Shown one piece after another: positions 45,493-56,310 of a stretch of 64,000 bases of DNA; position 1 is the stretch's first letter; each line of letters opens with the position of its first letter. The stretch covers positions 1 to 64,000 of the forward strand of contig CDMY01000013.1 in assembly GCA_001179505.1 (NCBI GenBank), given 5' to 3'. The notes beneath the pieces are model-generated. The model saw only the letters and a program-made list of their open reading frames with translations. It was not told the DNA's origin and searched no databases. The translations under genes were made by a program, and so were the position numbers. This DNA comes from Vitrella brassicaformis. Taxonomy: Eukaryota > Sar > Vitrellaceae.

Positions 45493-46914
45493 ACAACAAA
45501 CCAGCTGAGCTGATCTGATGGCGGTCATCCTGGTTGCCATCAGCGGCTGATGTAGATAGAGGGAGGGCACACACCGTGATTGGGCCCTCGTTTTTTCAAC
45601 TTGCGGTTCGTGTGCACACGAGAGAGAGAGAGAGAGAGAGAGCACGGAAAGAGATCGGAGAGAGAGGCTGGGTTGTGGCATGTGACGTGGCAACAAGGGA
45701 ACGAGCACTCGAGCGAGAGAGAGAGCAGCATCGAAGAGTGAGTATGCGTGTGTATGGTATTGCTGTGTGTGCTGTGCTGTAACTATTTGAGCAAGAGAAG
45801 AGAAAAGATCATGTCCAGCGACCGACTTACTTGGTCTACTTGGTCACAATCTGACCAAGTTGGTGAGTCTCGTTCGTACATCCCTTTGTACGTGGCTTTG
45901 CGTCCCTTGGTACGGTGGCCTGGGTAGAGTACAGCGCGCACTTCTCTCAACAGCAGCGATGTGCGTACGGTGTGTCGGTCTGTCTGTCTGTCTGTCCGTC
46001 CGTCTGTACAGTGGGCGTGGCGTGCGTTCTGTGGTGGTGGGTCGTTCTCGCCACCTGTTGTCATCCGTCTGCGCGGTAGGTGTCTGTCTATACCTTTAAA
46101 GAGCAGCATTTGATGCACGAGAAACAAAGTCTTTGGTCGATCGAGATAAGTGAGTGCCGCATGCAGCGACCGGCACGTCAGCCGGTCGGTGGCTCGTTGA
46201 TGGCGAGCGCGCGCGCGTGTGTGTGTGTGTGTGTGGAAGACATGTGTCTCCGATGTGTTCACACCGCAGTGAATGAGTATAAGGCGTATCCCTCTCTCCT
46301 ACAAGCACTTGCACATCCAAATTGCAGGATCAGGATAATCGGTGCCATCACGCATCACCTCATCATCTTACATATTGCAGTTGGTGTCTCTCCAACACGC
46401 CCAAACCGCCGCCATGAACAAGGACACCTGTGCCGCGTCATTCCATGGCTTCTCTCTATGCCCATCTTCGTCTGTGTGTGTGTGTGTGTGCGTGTTTGTG
46501 CGCGTGTCAGTCTGTTGTATGTTGGTCGAGTGAGTGGGGAGACGTCACCGCCACATATATGGGGATGTGGGAGTGGGTATGGTGTGCGTAATTGGGCTCG
46601 AGTTGTGGTTGAGCAACGTCAGCAAGAGACGCATTGCATTGAACTTATACAGACATCCATATCGTCCACAGACGAACAGAGTCCGCCACTCAACCCTCAC
46701 CAATTCTCGTCTTTTCGGCAGGCGCCTTCCCCCAGACACCCACAACCCACTCAGCCGTGAATGCATCCACAGAACATCCATCCATCCATCCATCTATCCG
46801 TCCATGCCTCCTCCCCCCTCCCCCTCCCTCCCCCCCCTGCCCCTGCCCCTACCGAGCGGGGCACCCTAGGCCCTCTCTTCCCCACTATGGCTCACCTGTG
46901 TTGTGTGCTCTCCT
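45493..46914. other. Spacer between converging genes with simple repeats
   Basis: About 1.4 kb with (AG)n at 45619-45641, several (TG)n stretches and a C-rich run near 46810-46850. No supported coding frame. Confidence 0.55.
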
Positions 46915-48636
46915 CTAGTGCGGGATGAGGTGGGCGAGGCCGTTTTTGGTCAACAGTGGGCGGGCCAAGGACATCGCGATGGGATATCGGTCAGCCAGCC
47001 GCTCCTGGCCCTCGATCTTCGCCTCGGTCGTGTACAGGTTGATGTTGCAATCGATCAGGTACAGATGGGCAGCAATGGCGTCACCTTCCTTCATGCCCTT
47101 GAGGATGATGAGTCGCAGCCGCTCATCCTCCCCCTCCTCCTCGCAGATGAAGTCGATGGTTGTGTGCCCGTTGATGGGCTCGGTCAGCAGTCGCTGATAG
47201 CGCTCATCGCCATCGGCCACTGTCGCGTGGATTGCCCGCTTCTCGTCCACCCCCTCTTGGCTATACCAGTCCACCAACACCATCCTCTTCATGAAGGCCG
47301 TGAATGAGGGGAAGAGGGAGTCACCAACGTCCCCGTACCGGATGGGTGGGTTGTGGGGGTCGTATGTGCGGCGGTAGGGGTGCCCGGCAGGGAGGTCAGA
47401 CAGCGACACCGTCTCGAAGTCCCACGCATAATCCCCGCTTCCGATGAGATACCGCCGCCCGCCGTCACCTTCGTCGCCATCGGCATCATCCACCTTTGTG
47501 AGTGCGAGGCTGGTCCCCTGGTAGTTGAGGAGGTGGCCGAATGTGCTGTACTGGCGGAGGGCGAGGGGCATGGTGTGGAAGTCGCCCTTGGTGGGCAGGT
47601 GGGCCGCCATCCACTCGGCCGACATGACCAGCGGTAGGCCAGTTGACGGCGTCAGGTTGTAGATGTCAGCCAGCCGGATGAAGTCGGGCCACTCACACCA
47701 CACCGCCCCGCCATGCTCGAGTGCATAGCAGCATCGGCACAGATAACCGAAGTGCGACTGATGACCACCATCGCCACAACCAGCATCTCCACCTAAGGTC
47801 GGTGCGTCACTGCTGCTGCTGGTGGGAGGGGCAGGGGTGGGTGCCGCAGCATCGGTGGTGTCTGCTGCTGTCCGGTCTACGTCGATGAGGCCCGTCAGCG
47901 AGTGGCGGCTGAGGTGCTTGGCGATGCGGCGCAGCACGAAGGCCTCATCGACGAGTTGGCTGCCATGTGCCCTGCTGATTGGGCGGGCCGAGCCGACGGC
48001 CTCATCGATGCGCAGGCACGGGTAGATGACGTCACGGCAGACATCCGGCGGCAGGCCGTCAGCCGAGTCGTCGGGGGGTTGTTTGGGCGTGGCCAAGCCG
48101 ATGGGCGAATGGTGCCCTTGACGCCATCCCCGACGTCGCGCAGCGCATCGGATGCCGACGAGAGAGCGGCGAAGACGTGCACCCACTTGTTGGCGAGAAA
48201 GGGCGTCTGCACCAAACACACACACACAGACAACCAGGGAGAGAGTGATGGCTGCAGTTCTCTCGTGTGTGTGTGTGTATGCGTGTGTGTGTGGTTGACC
48301 TGTGCCGCGACTGTGGTGTTGAAGAGCTGCTGCACACCGGCAGCCTCTCGTGTGACCTGCAGGCATCGCACACACACACACACATGAAAGAGCGCACCAG
48401 CAGTGATGCCATTGGGCCTCTCATGCGCCACTTGCCTGATCCATGTGTGTGTGCAGCGATGCGATGCGCTCCTCCAGACGCACCAAACCCTCACTGGTGG
48501 ACTGCAGCACACACACAGACAGACAGATCAGTGAAGGACATGCTGCGTTGCTTGTCGGTTGCCCACCGGTGTGCCACCAGCACCAGCAGGGGCGCCGCCC
48601 TGTGTGCGGGGACAATTCGGCTCTCCTTCGCCGCTC
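46915..48636 (-). CDS. Unrecognised protein with probable frameshift
   Basis: Short 5' exons from Met 48636 (MSGEGEPNCPRTQGG; EGLVRLEERIASLHTHMDQ; REAAGVQQLFNTTVAAQ) lead to TPFLANKWVHVFAALSSASDALRDVGDGVKG. Coding then shifts frame near 48085-48125 to SPIGLATPKQPPDDSADGLPPD and continues to TAG at 46915. The main body of about 390 residues contains a Cys-containing segment (HFGYLCRCCYALEHGGAVWCEW), acidic inserts and a C-terminus IAAHLYLIDCNINLYTTEAKIEG...PLLTKNGLAHLIP. The N-terminal helices look like a coiled coil. No intron with GT..AG ends explains the frame change, so a sequence error or a real indel is likely. Head to head with the next gene, 116 bases apart. Confidence 0.6.
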
Positions 48637-48752
48637 ATGCTTGACAATCAGAGCTACTCTCACTCAGAGAGCCAATGAATGCAAGGAGCGGGGAGCCAGC
48701 GCGCGATCGCATCAATCCGTAAACGTGGGGACCAAAAGGGAAAGAATTGGAG

Positions 48753-51700
48753 ATGTTTGCCGAGGGGCTTGAGAGTCGCAGCCTGACGCCTCCCCCCGAC
48801 CTGAGGAGCGGCGTTCGTGAGGTCCCCAGCCCCATTCCACGGTCCCTCACTCCGCCAGCCGTTCATCTCGTTCCGGTGGCCTTCGCAGCCGCCCAAGGGT
48901 ACCAAGGTGAGCAGCGCAACGAGGCTCGAGGGCAGATCTGCTCACACACACGGATGGATGGATGGTCTCCATTTTTCTCCTTGTCATCAGGAACGTCGTA
49001 TCTCAAATCGCAGTCGGTGAGCAGACCCGTGCGTGCGAATTGGTCCTCCCCCCAAGTTTTCTTGTCTGTCAGAGCGCTCCATATGCGTCGACGTACGTGG
49101 TTCAGTCGTCCTCCTCCCCCCGCCCGCAGTACACGAGCAGCTCGTACCAGTCCCCCCTGTATGGCGCCGCCCGGGGGGTGGGCTACTCCTCCCCATCGAG
49201 AGCCATGCCACTACACCTGGGGCTGGGGCTGGGGCTGTCGCCGCGCAGCCCCATGCAACAGGTATGGAATGACACACACAGATTCATCGGTTGTGGGGCG
49301 AGTCGAAGAGGGGGCAATCGGTAGTGTGGTTTTGTGTTGTGTTGTGGTGTGTTGTGGTGTGTTGTGGTGCAGGAGGGGTCTTTTTTGACGATCACTAAGA
49401 TATTGGACATCAAGAAGACAGAAAACGTATGGGGGAAACTCGACAACTCCAGGTAAAGAGGAGAGGAGGGGACGGAGGGGATTGGGGAAGACGACATGCC
49501 TTGCATCTGCATGTGGTGTGGTCAGCTATGTGCTCAAGGTCAGTCCCATGACGGAGTCGTGGGAGATGTCAGACATGGTCATGCCCTACATCGTCGGCTC
49601 ATTCCCAGCCACCGACAGCCCCACCACAGCCACCGCCCCTCCCCCGCCTGGCGGCACCCCGTCGCCCCTCGAGTGTGTGCTGTTTGAGGGCAAGGGCAAC
49701 ATGCTGAAGGTACCCATACACTTCGACGAACCGGCATTCGAGCTAGAGCTGTTGCGCGAAGGTCAGAACGGAAAGACAGAGACCATAAGTGGCTGTGGTG
49801 TGTATTGGGGTGGTCTGTTTGTGGTCAGATTTGCTGCATCGCACGGCGATCGGCAGTGCCCGTCTCCTCCGTCGCGATCCGCAGCTGCAGGTGCCGGCGA
49901 CCCACGTGCTGAGCAAGGGCGGCAGCTACGCCGCGTCCATCAGCATGCACATCACCGAGGCCGCCAAGCAGCCCGCCAAGGCCTACGTGCGGCCCCAGCA
50001 GGTGACGAGCGGTGCTGGTGGGCTCGTCAGAGCCATCAGCTACGAACACAGACCCATCGCCCCACAAACGGTGCGGTGCCTCCACGCTCACATGGCACCC
50101 TCCTCGCCTCTTTCCCTCCTCATGTGCTCCGCCTTGTATTTGTGTTGTCTTTGTCATTCACGTCAGGGTGTGGGTCTTTCTGCGATGGGCCGAGCGTCCG
50201 TGCCGGAGGGTGTGCCGCTGAAGGGTGTGGGTTGTCGCGTGTTGGTGGACGGGCTGCTGGACCTGGCGCCGCTGCAGGGCGGGCCAGCCATGTATGCCGT
50301 GCAGCTCATGGGGGAGAGGGACGAGGTCCAGAGTGACGTCCTGGGCTTCACCCCCGCTCAGCAAGGGCCAAAGGGGGAGGCCCTCGTGCGATTCGATCAG
50401 GTAGCCGGGCAGCCACTCAGGTACGTACGTGCCCAAGATCAGCAGACGCGTGGTTTTGCGTGTTGGTTGAGACGCTTGTGCGTGTTTCTGTGTGGTAAGG
50501 TTGATGTACCACGGGCCCAATATCAAGGTGAAGGCGTACCGCGAGGCGATGAAGGCCCGCACGACGCTCGGTGTGGCGCTCATCCCCCGCGGGCAGCCCA
50601 AGAGCCCCCAGCTGACGCCATACCACCTCACAGACGAGCAGGGGAAACATGTTGGGACCATCGCACTCAAGGTGGGTAACTGAGACGAGGCCTGATGATA
50701 GAGGGCTCTGGAAGAGACTTCTGTTTTCTCCTCCCCCCTCTCCGTTCTTGTCAGATCATAGAGGATACCGATTCGCCATATGCGCCCGGGCAGATGGGCG
50801 GCGTGCGTGCGGTGACCATCCATCTGGAGCGGCTACTCGCCATACCTATGCATCAGGGCATCCTGGGTGGGTGGGCATCAAGGCAGAACCAACAAGAAGG
50901 ACAAGGAGGGAGGGAGGGAGGGAGGGATGGAGGGATGGAGGGAGGGAATGGTGCCGTGTATGTTTGCCAGGTGGTCAGTCGCTGAGCGACTACGTGGTGC
51001 AGGTCTCGTCCGCGAGCGGCCAACAGATCACGCGCAAACTCGGACCGACCAAGGGCAAAACCAAGGTATGGCTGTCCAGAAGCTTGGAACGGGTCGTCAC
51101 ATCCTTCCGCAGCATGCACGTGTCTATGCATGTGTGTGTGTGTGCAGGATGGCCGCACGGAGGACGTCATGTTCAACCTGAGTGATCTTCGCGCCACACC
51201 AATGCGGCTCGACACACCGGAGTAACCGACAAAGAAAACCGTCACACGACAGGACAGCATCTTTCATGCCTTCCTGCATGTCTCATCTCTGGTTTTGTGT
51301 TCTTTTCAGTCAGCAGTTGGTGGTGCGTGTGTACCGTTTGGACAGCTCGAGGATGGAGCACCTGCTCGCCGAGGTGGCCCTCGACCGCACAGACCAGCGC
51401 CTGGGCGAGCTGGGCACCTACAAGCTCATGCCACCGAAGAGCACCACACAGCAGCCACCCACAGCGCCGCAGGAGCTCGGGGGCATCTCCCTCTTCATCC
51501 GAGAGGAGACACAGTCGCCATGGTATTGGGGGGCGGGTTCTGAGGAAGGGAAGGCCGATTCACTCAGGCTGCACTGCACTGCACTGCTGTCTGTGCGTGC
51601 ATGCCATGCATGGCAGGTATGGCCGTCAGACGGCTTCGCGTGACGCCGGCGCCATGCTCATTCCGTACCGCGACCGCCGGCCAATCCAAGACCAACCGGT

Positions 51701-54254
51701 AGGTGTCCTATTCACCCACCCCCCACCCGTCCATGTCATGTCATGTGTGTGTCCCTCTCTCTTTCCCTCTGTGCGCGTCGCGTGTGGGTGTGGTGTGGTG
51801 TTGCCGGCGTCAGCTACGTGACGACGGCATGTTGGGTTTGAGTTCGGTGGTGTCGTCGTTCCTGCAGGGCCTGGAGGCCACGGCCTCGTTCGGCCTGGGC
51901 ATCGGCCGCTCCCAGCACAACCTTCACCCGCACTCGGGCGTCGCCACAGCCATCTTCATCCACTCCATACACGACCTGCCATACCATTCCGGCGGTCAGC
52001 AACACACACCGGACCACACGACCCACCGACAGACACAACACAATGGATGGATGGATGGATAGATCCCGTCTGTCCGTTTGCAGGGCTGATGCGTTCAAGC
52101 GTAGACATAGAGGTGGGCAACGAGGAGGTGCTGCTGGACCTCTACCAGCCAGTGCAGGACGCCGGGCTGTCCGGCCCGCCACCCGGGGTCGCACGGAGGA
52201 CCGACGCAGAGGCCATGGACGCGGTTCAGAAGGAGTTCCTATTCCAGAGAGACGACTTCACAGTGCAAGAAACGGGCAACGTGAGTTGGCAACACACACA
52301 CATACACACACAGGGGGCATCTCTCTCTTGGTGTGTATGGCCATGTGTGTCTGGATGGCTGCAGGGTTTGTGCAGCTGCGACGTGCGCCAGCGGTGTGTG
52401 ATTGCGGGCCCGCTGAGGTGTGTGTGCTATTGTTGTATGTGTAACCAACATGCCCTGACTGACTGACTGCATCCCGCATCAATCTGCGTGTCTGTGCATG
52501 GGTGTTCTGTAGGTATCAGACCAAGATGGGTTTCCGTGTGCGCGTCTACAAGCCGGCCGGCCTCATGGGGCTGGCCAGCGGGTAACACACCACATCATAC
52601 CCATACGCACGCACACGGCATGGCATCATGTGTACTTGTCTCTTGTGATGAATGCATTCGTCAGTGGTGAGTTGATAGGCGAGACCAACCTGATCGAGGC
52701 CACGGTGGAGACGTCCACCCACACAACGCGGCAGGAGGCCCTCACCAGCCCCCGCGGCAAACACGCGGGCTTCGTACGAATCTCATACTTCTTGTCAACC
52801 GTCCAAGTGACCAGCGACACACACAACACAACAGCACCGCGACCCACACCACACACATCTGTATGTGTGGCTGCAGGTTGGCCGCACGTATGACTGGTCC
52901 ACCGTAGCGGATGAGGTGCAAGGTAGGTAGGTAGGATGCCCTCGAGCCATTCCTTCCTGACCGACACGCACCGTACCGTACCGTGTGCCCATCCATTCAG
53001 CGGGTGAGCGTCGTTTGGTTCTGCCGCGAGGCGACCTGGTGCAGCTGCCGCAGCCGACACCACAGATGGACACACACCCGCAGCAAAAACAGCGGTACCC
53101 AGGCAGGCAGGCAGACCCTCCCAGCAAATCACTCACTGCGTCCGTTCCGTGCGCGTCTGTCTGGTCTGCAGTGACAGCCAGGCGTACCAGCTGGAGTGGC
53201 AGCTGCTCAGCCTCAAGCGAGAACTCGACAGCACCAAGAAAGGTAAGGAAGGTGCTCATACCCATGGTATAGCATGGGATGCATCTTAAGTTGCATTCAT
53301 TGTGTGTATCTATCGACTCAACTGATGGGCTGGTTGGTTGCAGCTGCGGGTGCAGCTGCGGTGCCGGGCGTGCAGCCCACCCGGGGGGCCATGCCACACG
53401 ACAACCGGTGAGTGAGAGAAACAGGGAGATGGAGACAGACCACCACCGGCATAAATCACGGTGGTGGGGCTTATCTTATGCACCGCTGTCTCGATGTGTG
53501 TGTGTGTGTGTGTGTGTGTTGGTAAGCAGTGCGTTTGAGGGTGTCTCAGCGGGGGCGTTGCGGTTCGGCGACATCGGGTCGGACCCCATCACACACAGCG
53601 CACCATACACCAAGATATACCAGATGCAGCAGCAATACCAATCCTCCGTCAAAGAGGTTACTTACTGACGGGGGGACAGCACAACCCAACCCACCCCTAC
53701 CCTCTTCATGTGTGTGTGTGTGTGTGTGTGTGCTGATGGTTACAGCATCCGTTGAGTCAGCGCGAGTCTGTGGCCACGGCGCCCGACGGCACGCCGCTGT
53801 ACCCCGTCACGATGCACCGCAGCCTCAGATTCCTAGACGTCAATCCCAGATACCGAATCGAAGGCAGGCAACTTACTTATAAGAGACAGACACCCATACA
53901 TAAGACACACGTCTGTCTCATGGTGGGTGGACGTGATTCGTGTGCAATTGCAGATGATGTTGGTCAGTATTTCCACCGCCAGGCCTTCACACAGAGCGGC
54001 AAACTGGGCAGCCGAGTCACACAAGGTCGGTCGGTCGGCGGCATTCACACACGAGACAATGGAATGCATGGATGGATGGATGGATGCCATTTGGCCCCCT
54101 ATCTATTACCTCTTTCTGTGGGCGTCGCGTCTGTCTCTCCATTAATGCTTTCTGTGCAGGCACGTTGCGTGAGTCGTTGCCGCATCCGCTCAAGACCATC
54201 CAGGCGGACCGTGATGGCAAGAGGGTAGACGACACACGGTGCCCCATCTCATGA
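48753..54254 (+). CDS. Very long multi-exon protein, repeated beta-rich modules, unrecognised
   Basis: At least twenty-five short exons, separated by 50-120 base introns, give a protein of roughly 1,000 residues. The N-terminus is Ser/Pro/Tyr-rich (SSSPRPQYTSSSYQSPLYG). The body has repeating beta-type segments that resemble C2-like sandwiches: GSFLTITKILDIKKTENVWGKL...SYVLKVSPM, CRVLVDGLLDLAPL...MYAVQLMGE, GVRAVTIHLERLLAIPMHQ...DYVVQVSSASG, QQLVVRVYRLDSSRMEHLLAEVALD, TAIFIHSIHDLPYHSG, MGFRVRVYKPAGLMG. Late exons encode a helix (YQLEWQLLSLKRELDSTKK) and a C-terminus with RFGDIGSDP and SLRFLDVNPRYRI. A membrane- or cytoskeleton-associated scaffold is a guess. Ends at TGA 54252-54254. Confidence 0.65.
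53497..53520. repeat. (TG)n in an intron
   Basis: One of several TG runs placed just upstream of splice acceptors in this gene; similar runs occur in introns throughout the window. Confidence 0.85.
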
Positions 54255-54599
54255 CATCACATCACACCACACTACATCTCATGCATGGTGAATTAATGAG
54301 TTGCCTACAATCGCAGTGCATGCGTGTGTGTGTGTGTGTGCGTATGTGCATGAGTGCATTCACGTATGTCATGGGTGTGTCGGTCGGTTGATGTGATGGA
54401 CGCGCCGTGCCGTGCCGTGTCGGTAGAATGAGATGAGCACTCTGTACGGTCGGTGAGTGCGTTGAATGAATGCCCTGACTGGTGTGAAGGAGATATCAGT
54501 GTGTCAGTCAGTCAAACAGCCCCCCACTGTACACTGCACAACGCACACTCATCCCTCCATCCATCCACGTGTGTGTGTATGTGGGTTGGTTGGCACAGG
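54255..54599. other. Spacer between converging genes
   Basis: Simple repeats (TG runs, 'catccatc') and no supported gene; holds two 3' ends. Confidence 0.6.
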
Positions 54600-55974
54600 C
54601 TACGTCCGCCCCGTCCTCTGCCTCACTCCTGCCGCACCCCCACCCGAATCGGTCGTCACTGCCGAGCTCTCACTGCTCTTCTCACCCACACGCACCTCTC
54701 CATCCTCTTTCTTGCCCTCCGCTGCCCTCTCCTTCCCCCTCTCGGCCACCTTGATCTGTCCGTACCAGAAACTCCCCGCCAGGGTGAGCATGATGCCCAT
54801 GGTCGACTTGGCCGTCACCTTGTCGCCCAGCACCACAATGCCGCCGAGGGACTGCAGACAGGCCTTGCCGTACCCCACTACGTTGAAGGTCAGTGGTGAA
54901 GTCACCCGCACGCACCAGAAGGACGTCACGTTGAAGAAGGAGCTGAGCAGCCCCGACAGCAGCAGCCACCCCCACACGTGATAGTCGGCCGCCAGCAGCT
55001 CTCGCCACACGTGAGCCTCACCAGCCGCGTAGATCGCCGGCAGGAAGAGCACGGAGGCCAGCAGAAAGTTGTAGCCGCTGACAACATTCTGGTCGTTGTT
55101 GCAGGCAATGATGGCCCTCTTGATGAACACCATGTAGATGGCCTGGAACACCGAGCTACATGCCCCAGTTATCACGCCGAGTAGCTGCAAGGTTGATGGG
55201 TCAAAGGAGCCAACCAAAAACCCACTCACCACCAGCACACACGCCAGCCGCACCTTGACCGAGCTGACGTGGCCCAGCACCAGATACGACAGCACCAGGT
55301 TGAAAAGCAGTGTCAGCGAGCGGGCCACTTGGTAGGTGGACACTTGGACGAAGAGCAGGCACGTGTTGGAGAAGGATATCATGCCCACGAAGGACAGGGT
55401 CAGGGGGAGGATCGCCTTTGCCGTCCTCCAGGAGGGCCTGAAGCGGGGCACGATGGGTGGCATCGATGGAGGAAACACTGCTCCAAGCTCCCCCAAGCCA
55501 ACGTAGAGCAACAGCCCGACCACCTGACAGCATTCGCAACGCAAGGAGAGGTGGAACGTTTCGTGCCGTGGACCAACGCGTGTGTGGCCCCCGGCGCATC
55601 GTTGCACATCAATCATATCATTCATCAGGAGAGGTGGGACTGTCGGCATACAATGACTGGCTCCCCTCACCTGCTGGAACCATGATACGAAGACTGGGTA
55701 TTTGAACGTGTCAGTGAAGATCCGCCTGCATGCGCCATACCATTCACACCCCCGCACACACAGAGAAGAGAAAGCAGTGAGTGAATCATCGTCAGTCAGA
55801 GCACGAGTGCGCTTCTCCCATATATCCGTGAAATCATCCATCGTTGCTAGCATCACACCTGTTGACGAAGACGATGCTGAGGGATACGAGAGAGTACGAG
55901 ACAATGGAGGCGCCCACCTCCACTGCATGATGGTGCTCCCCTCGAAAATGCTGCCTTTCCTTTGACGAATGCAT
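54600..55974 (-). CDS. SLC35-type nucleotide-sugar transporter (SLC35C-like)
   Basis: Exons: Met 55974 to about 55858, about 55729-55677, and 55527-54600. The first encodes a helix (EVGASIVSYSLVSLSIVFVNR) and the second RIFTDTFKYPVFVSWFQQ, a pairing typical of the triose-phosphate/nucleotide-sugar transporter family. The main exon holds eight further hydrophobic helices, including LTLSFVGMISFSNTCLLFVQV, VARSLTLLFNLVLSYLVLGH, LACVLVVSGFLVGSF and GVITGACSSVFQAIYMVFIK. The C-terminal KVTAKSTMGIMLTLAGSFWYGQIK helix precedes a hydrophilic tail. SLC35C members carry GDP-fucose into the Golgi, so Golgi location is expected. About 330 residues, normal for the family. Confidence 0.88.
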
Positions 55975-56310
55975 CCACCAGCACCGAAGGCATCCCAAGC
56001 ACCTCACTCCTCACAGCGTGTTGAAGGGCAGGCTTCAGAAAGCTCGCAAGTGCGATCGGTGCCAAGAGGCTTCCTGGATAGCTATAGAGGACGTGCAGGA
56101 ACGTGTCTGAACCCTGTCAAGCAGGGGAACTCATCGGTGTGTGTGTTCCCCTTTTTACCGCTGAGATCTCGACGTACCTTCTCACCGCCGTGATTCAGGA
56201 GCACTGCTGAGGGCAGATAGGCGGCGTCAGCAACAAATCATGGACCCTCTGTGGCTGTGCGTTCTCAACTAACACTGGCGAGCGAGATTCACCCATCCAC
56301 CGCCTGATCA
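55975..56310. promoter_or_regulatory. Divergent promoter region, transporter and PHD/bromodomain genes
   Basis: 336 bases between opposed starts at 55974 and 56311, with no supported coding frame; both promoters should lie here. Confidence 0.45.

Noticed and set aside
55853-56065. Alternative - strand ORF at the start of the transporter gene
   Set aside because: A different frame from Met 55974 encodes a membrane helix and splices in phase with the family-specific second exon.
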